Source of the DNA: Ministeria vibrans ATCC 50519 | Taxonomy: Eukaryota > Opisthokonta > Filasterea | DNA length: 20,534 nt | Assembly (NCBI GenBank): GCA_943704425.1 | Contig: CALSCP010001778.1 | Span: 9,982-30,515, forward strand | Reading direction: 5' to 3' | Shown: positions 1 to 8,423 of the stretch, piece by piece | Numbering within the stretch: the first letter of the stretch is position 1 | Layout of the letters: each line of letters opens with the position of its first letter | Program-made: the position numbers and the translations under genes | Notes under the pieces: generated by a model | Seen by the model: the letters and a program-made list of their open reading frames with translations, nothing else | The model's database searches: none | What the model was told of the DNA's origin: nothing

Positions 1-18
1 AGCAGCAGCAGCAGCAGC
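1..18 (-). repeat. AGC/GCT trinucleotide repeat coding a poly-Ala tract
   Basis: Six AGC units open the window. Read on the minus strand in the SART3-like frame they are GCT codons, extending an Ala-rich tract that begins with GCAGCGGCT. It is a coding microsatellite whose full length is cut by the window edge. Confidence 0.8.
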
Positions 19-1687
19 GGTAGCCGCTGCTTCTTCTTGGACGGCACGTTGTCGTGCGTACCAGGCAAGCATGGCCTCATCGGCGGCATACAGGCGCGGC
101 ACGACAACACTTGAGATGCTCACGCGTCGGTCAAAGAGAACACGGTCGCGCCACAGTCGCCAAATAGAGACAGGGTCGTCCTGCACGTAAAGCATCGCCT
201 GCGCATACACGGTCACGTCTGGGGGATTTACAGGGTCGGCCACAGCCCCGAGTTCTGACACGGCGCGCAGTTGCCAATAGTGCGCCGATGCACCAAAGCC
301 TTGTTCAATCAAGAGCGTGTCCCATGCCTTGCTGTCGCCTTGTGCCGACGCACGCAGCAGGCGCTGTGTGGGATCGCCCGTCGTGCTGTTCAGCGACATG
401 TATGTGGTCGCACGTTGAAACGCCGCAGCCACCTGGGGGTGTTCGCTGCCACTGGAAGGAACACGCACACGCATGGCGGCTGCATAAACTAGCCACATGT
501 CAACGAGGTCTTCGCCCCCAAGGGTTGGCAGTGCACTCAACGCCCTGTCCATCACGGCCATGATATCTTCGACAATAGAAGCAGAGTTGGCATCGACATC
601 TACTCCCGTCAGCAATCTGTGCTGCCACAAGAGTGTGCTCCAAGGCACGTTGCGCAGCGCTCGCTCGAGCACCCTCTGTGCTTCGTCATACAATTTCTGA
701 CGAGTAAGGTAGGTCGCGTAGCGCAGCCACGCACGTTGCTCAAGACAGTGTACGCTCACGAGGCGCTCAAACAGGCAGCGCACACGACCAAGAGGCGTCT
801 CTCCTCTCTCCACATACTCCAGACACTGGTCGCAATCGACATAGCGTACGCTCGCCGCGCTCAAATCTGCACAGGTTTGGGCGTCTGCCAAAACAGCGGC
901 TGTCTGTAAAAGTGCCGAGACTGTCTTTACCGCAGTATCCTCGGGATTGCTACAAGCAGAAAGAGATAATATAATAGTAATTAGAAGAAGAAGAAGAAGA
1001 AGAAGAAGGCATCATAAGAATTAAGAAAAATAAATAGAAAGTCGTGAGCTGATATGTAAGGGAAAAATCCAACACATACTTGGCGAGGAGATCCGCAATG
1101 ATCAAGGGACCTTGCTCAACATCGTAGACGGCATACTCAAGCGATCGCTTTACAATGTCGTCGGCATAGTTGACAACTTCAAGGTAGCGGCGCCACAGCG
1201 AAGGGACTACAAGGGCGAGTGAGTAATCGTCGGGCACTTGGTTGCGCTTTTGTACCGTTGTAGTCGTTGAGGGCAAGTTCGAAAAGTTTCCTCAATTCCT
1301 CAACTGAGGTTCCCACGCTCGACTCGTCCTCAATCCACTCGGTCCATAGCTCGACAGAGAGTGGAAACTGCTCTCGGAGCGCCTCACGCTGACGACGAAG
1401 CTGCAAAACGAGAGAGCGAACGGGTAACGAACGCACACGGAAAGACACGCCTGAGCCAGAGGCAGCGCTTACCTTGTCAAGCTCGCTGTACTTTCGGAGC
1501 ACCTTGATCAGGGCCACGCGAGAGCTGTAGTCCGCTGGATTCTGTCGTACCTGTAAAACGTGAAAGCGACGAAATGTCAGAACGTCTTGTTCTTTTCCTT
1601 TTTCACGACCGTCTTTACCAGTGCCTCAGCCTGAGCAATAACTTCATCTTCGTTGTCGCTTTCGTCAGAGCTCGAACACGACGACAT
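1..1687 (-). CDS. SART3: SART3/Prp24-like HAT-repeat splicing factor, N-terminal part (runs off left edge)
   Basis: Proposed exons on the minus strand: 1687-1619, 1550-1473, 1400-1256, 1206-1080 and 949 to beyond 1. All introns are GT-AG (68, 72, 49 and 130 nt) and the phases join without a stop, giving 456 residues in the window. The start opens an acidic Ser-rich tail (MSSCSSSDESDNEDE), followed by NPADYSSRVALIKVLRKY and LREQFPLSVELWTEWIEDE. The latter resembles human SART3 at its first HAT repeats (FPLTEELWLEWLHDE). Later HAT motifs include LVSVHCLEQRAWLRYATYL, RALRNVPWSTLLWQHRLL and VDMWLVYAAAMR, again in SART3 order. Family knowledge: SART3/Prp24 proteins help re-anneal U4 and U6 snRNAs in the nucleus, with C-terminal RRMs that would lie left of this window. 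The reading ends in an Ala-rich stretch at the edge. Another HAT protein (Prp39, Rna14) is less likely. Confidence 0.72.
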
Positions 1688-1829
1688 CAATAACAATCGA
1701 AGTAACTTGTAAACTATGTGTGTAAAACTATGATCAATTAATTCACTCTCCTCGTAATTTTACATTTAATTAATTATCGACACAATCAATTTTGTTGTCA
1801 CTTTGGCGAATCGGTTCAACTCACTCGCG
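1688..1829. promoter_or_regulatory. Divergent promoter between the SART3-like and chimaerin-like genes
   Basis: Only 142 bp separate the two proposed start codons, which face away from each other. The stretch is AT-rich, with TTAATTAATTA runs and several ATCAATT motifs, unlike the GC-rich exons on both sides. It must hold both 5' leaders and probably a shared promoter. No TATA box or defined factor site can be claimed from the sequence. Confidence 0.5.
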
Positions 1830-4800
1830 ATGGATCTGACTGGGGGACGTGCGGCGAAGCCACAGCCGCTCTTTTGCCAATACGAACTGGTAAACCGTTT
1901 TGTTCGATCGCTTTGAAGAAAGAGCGCCTTATCCCTCGCCGTCTCTCTCCGGGTGTTCCATGTGGACACTGCACTGAATGGCGGGCTCTCTTGCGCTTTT
2001 CCACTTCTGGTTTCCCTTTTTTGTTTCGGTCTCTTTTTGATTGAATTTGGGATTCTCACTTGAAACAGCACTCTCGCTCTCTCTCTTCTCTCATCCTCGT
2101 GTGTTATTGTAGCCTGTCGACCCACCCATCCACTTTGCAGCCGTGTAAGTACAGAAGGAGAGCGAAAAATGTTTTATTTGTTCTTTATTTGACCTTTTCT
2201 TCTTCGTTGAGCGTTGTCTTGGGGCGGCTGTGTCTTTATCTACACGTCGTGTGTGGGCCACGTATGTGCCCCTGACATTTTTTTTTTTTTTTTGGTTTAT
2301 TTGACAAAATCTGAAATATTTTTCGGTTTTTGATCTCAATCTTTGACTTCCAGTTACTGTTCAATCCACACACCCAGACTCACACACACGCACACATGTA
2401 CGCACACACCTGGGGCGCCCACCCAAACTGCATTGGCTGTGAGTTTGCAAACCATTTTCGGACTTTCTTTTTTTCTGCCCCTTTTTTCGCATATTGCTCT
2501 CTTCCCGTCTCCTGCAGTCGCATGTCACGAGCTGGAGTGCAGGACATGGTGTTTGCGCGGTGTGTTTGATGCTGCGTGCGGGCGGGTGTCGGTCAGATGA
2601 CTGATGACTCGGAGAGACTCTGTGTTTGTTTTGCACACACACTGTTATGTTATTCTCGGTTGTTTATCGCTTCATTTATTTCCATCTCCACAGATGTCAC
2701 GGGAAGATGGATCGGAATGCAGCGGAAAAGCTGTTGGACGGAGAGCATGTTGGAACGTACCTGGTGCGCGAGAGCACCAGTTCACCGGGAGATTTCAGTC
2801 TGTCATTACGGTACGAACCTTAGAGTGAAAGACAGCGTGTGTCTCATTATTTTGTTTGCCTTATAGACTGAGCAGTTCAGTAAAACACTGGAAAATCTAT
2901 TACAGTCCCGAAGGAAAGTATCACGTTGGTAAGACACCGAAAGGGAAAATAATGAAAGACAGACGCACCACTGAGTTTTTGATGTTTAGGGGGAACCGGA
3001 TTCAACTCACTCGACGGATTAGTGCAAAACGGACTGGCAACACTTGAGCCACAGCAAATTCGCGCACCAAAGCCTAACCATACACCTCCATCACTGTAAC
3101 TCCTTCATCTCATCTCATCTCTTTCTCTAATCACTTTGTTTCTCTCTCTCCGTCTCCTCTCTATCACTTTGTTTTTCTCTCTCCTTCACTTGTTTTTCTC
3201 TCTGCTTCTCCTCTCTGTCACTTTGTTTTTCTCTCTGCTTCTCCTCTCTGTCACTTTGTTTTTCTCTCTCCTTCTCCTCCCTATCACTTTGTATTTCTCT
3301 CTCCTTCTCCTCTGTATCACTTTGTTTTTCTCTCTCTTGCTCCTCTCTATCACTTTGTTTTTCTCTCTCCTTCTCCCCTCTATCACTTTGCTTTTCTCTT
3401 TCCTTCTCCTCTCTCTTTCTATGCTTGTGTGTGTGTTAGGGAGCTCTTAACTCACCAACAGACAGCAGGAGCGGTTCCTGAACGTAGTTACCGCAAACAA
3501 GCACCGCTAGGTAAACTATCGTATCACACATACACATCTGATCTGTTTTTATGTTTTTGTGCGTGACAGTGCCTGAGGAGCCCATTTACGATCATGCGAT
3601 GAACTGCGGTCCAGTTCCTCCCCCCGAACTACCCTCACGCACTCAACGACTCACTCTGGACGATGTAACATCAGACCATCTGTTACATTTGACCCTCTTA
3701 ACTCACTCTCATTCTCTTATCTCTGTGGTTCTCAGCCTCCTGCGCCAACGGCCCTCGGTGAAGCCCCTTTGCTGACCAGGCGCGTAGCGTCCAAGCGGGA
3801 AGTGAAGCCACACAACTTCCAGCAGCGCAGTGGGGCACAGCCCACCAAGTGCGATATCTGCCGCTCCATCATGCTCGCCAAAGTTGCCATCAAATGCGCT
3901 GACTGCGGTCTTAATGTCCATTTGGACTGTGCCCGCTCGGCCGAGGAGTGTCAGCCTCAAAAGAAACTTCTCAAACGCGGTATACTTTCGGATCATCCGT
4001 GAATGAGAGAGAGAGAGCGTGTGTGTTTGTAACACTGTCGCAAAATGTGTAGTTTTTGGGTCTGATTTGGTTGCGTATTGCAAGGCACACGAGGTGTCAC
4101 TGCCGCACATTGTGACTGCATGCATAAACGAAGTGGAAGCCAGAGGTAACACTCACTCACTCACTCCACTCAACTTAACTAAATTCAACTCATTTAACAA
4201 ATTTCAACTCGCACTGTCAACTCAAGAAAACCAACTCACTCATGTCATGCTGTGTTTAATTTTTCATCATGTTTTCAACTTCTCATCATACCCTCACTCT
4301 TATTTGTCTAATTCACTCCATAGAGCGAAAGACTGACGTGCGTCTTTTGCACTGACTTACTTTTACTGTGTAGGAATGACGGAAGAGGGAATCTATCGCG
4401 TCTCAGGAAACAAAGTTGAGATTGAAGCTCTTAAAAAACTGTTCAACAAAGGTACGCCCATGAAAAAGTGTCACTCATTGACACTACTATGTTCTTATAG
4501 AGCCCGAAATGGCAGTGATTCCTCCGACCATGGACATTCACGCAGTGTCGGGTGTGCTCAAGCAGTACCTTCGAGAGCTCCCGGTACCCCTTGTTCCGTT
4601 TGACCTCTACCGCTCCATGGTCAACGGCACTCGTACGTTTCCCAACGCCAACTCCAACCCGAATGACAACCTTAAATTTTTTTTTCTTATAGAAATTTCG
4701 GATGAACGATACCGCTCCAAACTCATGCGACAGGATCTGTTTGCTATGCCCGACAACCATTTTAGGGCGCTCAAGGCAATCGTTGGCCATTTGCGTCGCG

Positions 4801-5131
4801 TTGAGCAACTCAAGGTAGTTATTATACATTAGTAATTAATACGCCGCTCATTGACACACATATACGCACGTATACACGTATGTCAGATGAAGAACAAGAT
4901 GACTTCGACCAATCTGGGAATGGTCTTTGGGCCAACTCTGATGCGCGAACAAGTGGATGATCCTCTCAAGGCTGTTTCGGTACCTCCTCAACTGTTTCTG
5001 CTCAACAAAGGGACTTCTCTCATCCTTGTTTTTTCTTTCTCTTTGCTTAGGAATCGAATTATCTGATTCAGGTCGTGGAGAGTTTCCTCTCGCACTATAC
5101 GTTTCTGTTTCAAACCGATACACCTCAATAA
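1830..5131 (+). CDS. CHN1-like: Chimaerin-like SH2-C1-RhoGAP protein (15 exons)
   Basis: Exons: 1830-1889, 2113-2144, 2518-2559, 2694-2810, 2867-2928, 2990-3095, 3440-3510, 3570-3664, 3736-3979, 4053-4145, 4374-4451, 4501-4632, 4693-4814, 4887-4979, 5051-5131. All introns are GT-AG with matching phases, giving 475 aa (human alpha2-chimaerin is about 459). A short N-terminal segment precedes an SH2 domain (about 46-123; YLVRES with R70 as the phosphotyrosine Arg), then EPIYDH, a C1 domain (H221-C267; CADCGLNVH) and a RhoGAP domain (about 277-475; GIYRVSG with arginine finger R316, and [12 protein letters not shown]). Domain order and many motifs match alpha2-chimaerin, a Rac-GAP acting at membranes downstream of diacylglycerol and tyrosine kinases. 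Residues 13-50 also follow the chimaerin N-terminus, which supports the first three small exons. The C1 domain is atypical (see findings). The last exon ends within an AATAAA. Confidence 0.88.
3126..3418 (+). repeat. 33-bp pyrimidine-rich minisatellite in chimaerin intron 6
   Basis: About eight imperfect tandem copies of a roughly 33-bp unit with core TATCACTTTGTTTTTCTCTC fill most of the 344-nt intron (3096-3439). The array ends just before the acceptor TGTGTGTTAG, so it forms an oversized pyrimidine tract. Because 33 is divisible by three, it stays open in several frames on both strands; these are not genes. The same core occurs in introns of the Orai and p44 genes. Confidence 0.85.
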
Positions 5132-5132
5132 A
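5127..5132 (+). terminator. AATAAA polyadenylation signal overlapping the chimaerin stop codon
   Basis: The stop codon TAA (5129-5131) lies inside an AATAAA hexamer. If used, cleavage would follow within a few tens of bases, giving a very short 3' UTR. This is a sequence match only. Confidence 0.5.
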
Positions 5133-5251
5133 ATACATAGAATGAAGAATCAAAAAATTAATCATAGTAATAATATTTTGTTCTCTCAGTGTGCGTGCTG
5201 TTCCTCGAATTCTTCGAATTCTTCGTACGCTCGCTGTGAGAGCGTATTTGT

Positions 5252-5307
5252 GGGTCTATGGGCGCCCCATCTTTTTGGAGTTAGTCTGTGGCGGAAGCAT
5301 TGTATTA
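5252..5307 (+). repeat. Dispersed repeat, copy A
   Basis: Begins GGGTCTATGGGCG and ends GTTAGTCTGTGGCGGAAGC followed by ATTGTATTA, with about 15 variable bases between the blocks. Both blocks recur at 16425-16482 with few changes, and more diverged at 5387-5460. No target-site duplication or terminal inverted repeat was seen. Confidence 0.7.
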
Positions 5308-5386
5308 CTCTCTTTTATATGTGTATTAATATTTCTCTCTCTCTCTCTCTTCTTTTGACTTCATTCCTAATATTTTTAATTATTGT

Positions 5387-5460
5387 GGATCTACATAGGT
5401 GGCTTAGGCACTTTATCTTCTAACTTCTTAGGGCTAGCCTATGGCTGAAGCATTGTATTA
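5387..5460 (+). repeat. Dispersed repeat, copy C (diverged)
   Basis: Contains a degenerate left block (GGATCTACATAGG) and a right block GCTAGCCTATGGCTGAAGCA followed by TTGTATTA, in the same order and orientation as copies A and B but with a longer middle. It lies about 80 bp after copy A. Confidence 0.6.
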
Positions 5461-5529
5461 CCCTTCATTTTTTCCTCCTTTGTAATAAAAATACAAATTA
5501 ATCAATTTTAGTTTTATTCATATTCGCAA

Positions 5530-6552
5530 ATGATTCCCATTGGACTGTCTGCTCGTAGAGCACTGTATACCATGAGTCGAAGCGAGCTGTGCAATTGGCG
5601 CTCTGTAGCGCAAGCGCAGCTCCGAAATGTTCTCGTGAAGAGCAATGAACGGGAAATCGAAAGCGACGCGGAATCGTGGTGGAACGTCAATATGCTGCTT
5701 GGCGAAGCCATCGACCAGCCTGGACTCTCCTGGTCAGATCTCATTGAAGAGCGCGCCGAGGCATCGTGGCCTGATACGCTGAGAATGCGACTGGATGTGT
5801 CTGAACTTGATGCGTTGTGGACCCGTCGATGCCGTGAACGCGTTCCCGTGGCTTACCTCGTGGGCAAAGCGTACTGGCTCGACCTGCAGCTTGAAGTAGA
5901 GCCCGGTTCGGTGCTCATACCGCGACCGGAGACTGAGATTCTTGCTTCGTTTGGTGTGGATGCGATCAAAGCGCGATGTGTGGACGAGACTCAAACGTGG
6001 ATTGATGTGGGCACTGGGTCGGGAGCCATTGCCATTGCTCTCGCCCGCACTCTCGCAGAGCATTCACGCAGCCGTGATAGTCGAGTGCTCGCGACGGATG
6101 TTTCTCAGCGAGCGTTGGCTGTGGCACAGCGAAACGTCGCGCGGTACAACCTGGACCGGCTCGTGTGGTTTCCTTCGTGTGCCGCATCGCTCTTTGATGG
6201 TATTCCGTCGCATTACCGTGGAAAAGTAACGGGAATTCTATCAAATCCGCCCTATGTGACTGAGGGTGAGTATTCGAGTGGTGCGCTTGCGCCCGAACTG
6301 GTTCGACACGAACCCAAATGTGCTCTCGTTGGCACGGGTACAAACCCAGACGGACTCGATGTGGTGCGCTCGCTCGCTGAGCATGCCACCGAGTGGCTTG
6401 CTTCAGGTGCCCCGCTCGCCCTTGAGATTGGACACCAGCAAGCAGCAAGCGTGGTACAGCTGCTCAGCGGCGACTCGAGTGCTTACGAACGCGTGTCGGT
6501 CGTCAAGGACTTTGCTAACATTGATCGCTTTGTGCACGCGTATCGAAAATAA
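5530..6552 (+). CDS. HEMK1: HemK/PrmC-type release-factor glutamine N5-methyltransferase
   Basis: Single uninterrupted exon of 340 aa. The SAM-binding motif I is DVGTGSGAIAIALA (about 159-172), the substrate-binding signature is NPPY (239-242), and the conserved linker VLIPRPETE precedes motif I. These are the hallmarks of the PrmC/HemK family, which methylates the GGQ glutamine of translation termination factors. The N-terminus is basic and free of acidic residues over its first ~17 positions (MIPIGLSARRALYTMSRS), compatible with a mitochondrial presequence, which would fit a mitochondrial release factor as substrate. The N-terminal helical domain with RVPVAYLVGKAYWLDLQLEV and the end NIDRFVHAY look closer to cyanobacterial/plant HemK than to human HEMK1 as I recall them. 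An in-frame ATG at codon 15 is an alternative start. Confidence 0.9.
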   Translation: MIPIGLSARRALYTMSRSELCNWRSVAQAQLRNVLVKSNEREIESDAESWWNVNMLLGEAIDQPGLSWSDLIEERAEASWPDTLRMRLDVSELDALWTRRCRERVPVAYLVGKAYWLDLQLEVEPGSVLIPRPETEILASFGVDAIKARCVDETQTWIDVGTGSGAIAIALARTLAEHSRSRDSRVLATDVSQRALAVAQRNVARYNLDRLVWFPSCAASLFDGIPSHYRGKVTGILSNPPYVTEGEYSSGALAPELVRHEPKCALVGTGTNPDGLDVVRSLAEHATEWLASGAPLALEIGHQQAASVVQLLSGDSSAYERVSVVKDFANIDRFVHAYRK

Positions 6553-6714
6553 CTGTCAAAACTCAATGAGACAATGACAAAAGTGTGTCATCATATTACC
6601 AACAAATGGTTAATTTTTTTTTTGTTGCGCAATAATACAATGAAAAATAATAATGTATTCTACTTGATAAGTTCTGACTTATGACTCACTTTTCATTATT
6701 ATTTTGATTTTTGA

Positions 6715-7483
6715 ATGACCGCGTTGGAACGAGACGACTCCAATGTGACCGTGGTCAACGACAGTCCGCGATCGTCGCTGTACTCGGCCAATGAAACGTG
6801 GGATGTGGCTGATAAGGAGTCCATCGAACGACACATCAACATGTTTCCCATGTCGGAGCCGCCGCCTGCCATGCCCCGTGCAACTATCCCTCAGCTGACT
6901 GAGCTGAGACGCGAAACAAGCGCCAACGGTTACCATCACGGGTTTGGTGAGACTCAACAAAAAAAAAACGTCTCGTTCGTTTGAAATGACCGCTCGTCTC
7001 TCTTTCTCTCTGCTTGTCTCTTTCTCTCTCTCTCTGTTTGTCTCTTCCTCTCGCCAGACGTTCAACGAATGGCCCGGTCCCGGTTAAAGCAGACGTCTCT
7101 GGTGTCGAGCCTTCTCTCTGGCTTTGCCATGGTTGCTCTTGTTGAACTTGACTTTCCCGGTTCGTCACTCTTCTTCTTCGTCCACATCATTCTTACTAAT
7201 GTGTGTGTGTCTACATCGTACGGTACGCAGGAGGTGTCCCCAACAGTCTCGTGATGACCTTTACTCTCACCACAGTCATTCTCATTGTTGTCCATTTATT
7301 TGCCCTAATGGTATGCGCCCCAATAAATAGTACATAACCAGAAGACATTCAATCCAACCCATTACCCGTTTGCTGTTATTGTCCCTCTTTGTAGGTGAGT
7401 ACGTTTATCCTACCGACAATTGACGCAGCAGACCACAGTCGGTATTTCCGTCCAAGATCATCACTCTCAAGCAACGGTATTCT

Positions 7484-7567
<84 letters not shown>

Positions 7568-8180
7568 AAACTAAATGATGCGTTTGTTAGACTTGCGGAG
7601 TTTGGGTGGACCCGAAGAGCGATTCCGCAACTACATCACACTGGCATGGATGCTCTCAACGGGCATTGGGATCATTCTGTTTCTTCTTGACGTCGCACTC
7701 ATTGCGTGGGTTCGTTTTTACCACATTCGGTACGATAGACAGAGAAGAGAAGAGAGAGAGAGGAGGGAGAAACAAACAAAGTGATAGTGATAGAGAGAAA
7801 GGAAGAGAGAGAGAGGAAACAAAGTGATAGCGATAGAGGGAGGAAGAGAGAGAGAGAGAGAGAGTAAACAAAGTGATAGAGATAAAGAGAGATAGATAGA
7901 GAGAGAGAGAGAGAGAGGAGGGAGGGAGGGAGGGAGAAAGAAACAAAGTGATAGTGATAGAGAGAGAGAGACGCACACAATTGAGTCAGTATCGTCTCCA
8001 ATTAGTCAGTGTCGTCTCATTTCTCTCATTGTTGAATATAGAGATGTTGCGTACGCTACGACCGCCCTTGTCGTACCGCTGCTTGTCCTCTTTTTTGTTG
8101 CGGCCGTGAGCATCTACAAGCGCATTATTCTCATGCAACACGATGCCATGAGTGCCCTCTTTGCCTCCGTCCCTGTCTGA
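6715..8180 (+). CDS. ORAI: Orai-like store-operated calcium channel subunit (6 exons)
   Basis: Exons: 6715-6946, 7058-7159, 7231-7310, 7395-7476, 7591-7729, 8042-8180. GT-AG introns with matching phases give 257 aa. TM1 is SLLSGFAMVALVELDFPG, nearly the human Orai1 pore helix, with E107 at the E106 selectivity-filter position. TM2 is TTVILIVVHLFALMVST (H133 at the H134 position), TM3 LAWMLSTGIGIILFLLD (D199 at the E190 position), and TM4 carries P224 at the P245 position. Family knowledge: Orai hexamers form the CRAC channel of the plasma membrane, opened by the ER sensor STIM. Differences from human Orai1: Leu92 at the R91 position, a short TM1-TM2 loop, almost no TM3-TM4 loop, and a short C-terminus. 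The 77-residue N-terminus is polar. The acceptor of exon 5 is 7590, because the AG just after the CA repeat leads to a stop. Confidence 0.9.
7487..7565 (+). repeat. (AC)n microsatellite, about 39 units, in Orai intron 4
   Basis: A pure dinucleotide run lies in the 114-nt intron 7477-7590 and ends about 25 nt before the proposed acceptor. It creates an ACACAG pseudo-acceptor at 7565-7566. Confidence 0.97.
7735..7975 (+). repeat. Purine-rich GA minisatellite in Orai intron 5
   Basis: Most of the 312-nt intron 7730-8041 is GA-rich and carries four copies of ACAAAGTGATAG (near 7776, 7820, 7868 and 7944), each followed by more GATAGAGA sequence. On the other strand this reads CTATCACTTTGT, the core of the chimaerin and p44 intron arrays, so here the array is inverted relative to transcription. 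The non-repeat end, TCTCATTGTTGAATATAG, serves as acceptor. Confidence 0.85.
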
Positions 8181-8423
8181 ATGTTCGAAAATGTTGTAAA
8201 GTTGTGTGTAAAAAACTACGCTCCTCATTTGATTATTCATGTTTCGTTGATATGCAATCGGCCTCTGTTTATATTTGTTAAACAAATATTACTCAATGGG
8301 TTCTGGTGCAAAGGCGTGGAACACTCTTTCCCATTGTTGAAAATGAGAATTTATTCTACTGTTGATCACTGAGTGGCGTTGGCCGCGACGAAACATTTCT
8401 TACATCTCCCCCAGGGGGATAAA

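Larger units (their letters stand above)
5132..5529. other. AT-rich spacer between chimaerin and HemK
   Basis: No convincing coding sequence in these 398 bp. It holds two copies of a dispersed repeat (5252-5307 and 5387-5460), a short CGAATTCTT tandem near 5205-5225 and a (CT)n run near 5335-5350. The last 60 bp before HemK are AT-rich and presumably carry its promoter. Confidence 0.6.

Noticed and set aside
1766-2125. Minus-strand 119-codon basic open frame
   Set aside because: It lies over chimaerin exons 1-2 and intron 1, has no family resemblance, and the plus-strand exons join in phase into the chimaerin N-terminus.
3136-3450. Open frame of repeated Ser-Leu-Leu-Phe units (and a Lys/Arg-rich one on the other strand)
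   Set aside because: It is the 33-bp minisatellite of chimaerin intron 6. A unit divisible by three keeps frames open, and the flanking exons splice over it.
7376-7564. Minus-strand frame of alternating Cys and Val
   Set aside because: It is a translation of the (AC)n microsatellite.
7656-8001. Three overlapping minus-strand Ser/Leu-rich open frames
   Set aside because: They are the complement of the GA-rich repeat in Orai intron 5. There is no codon structure beyond the repeat.
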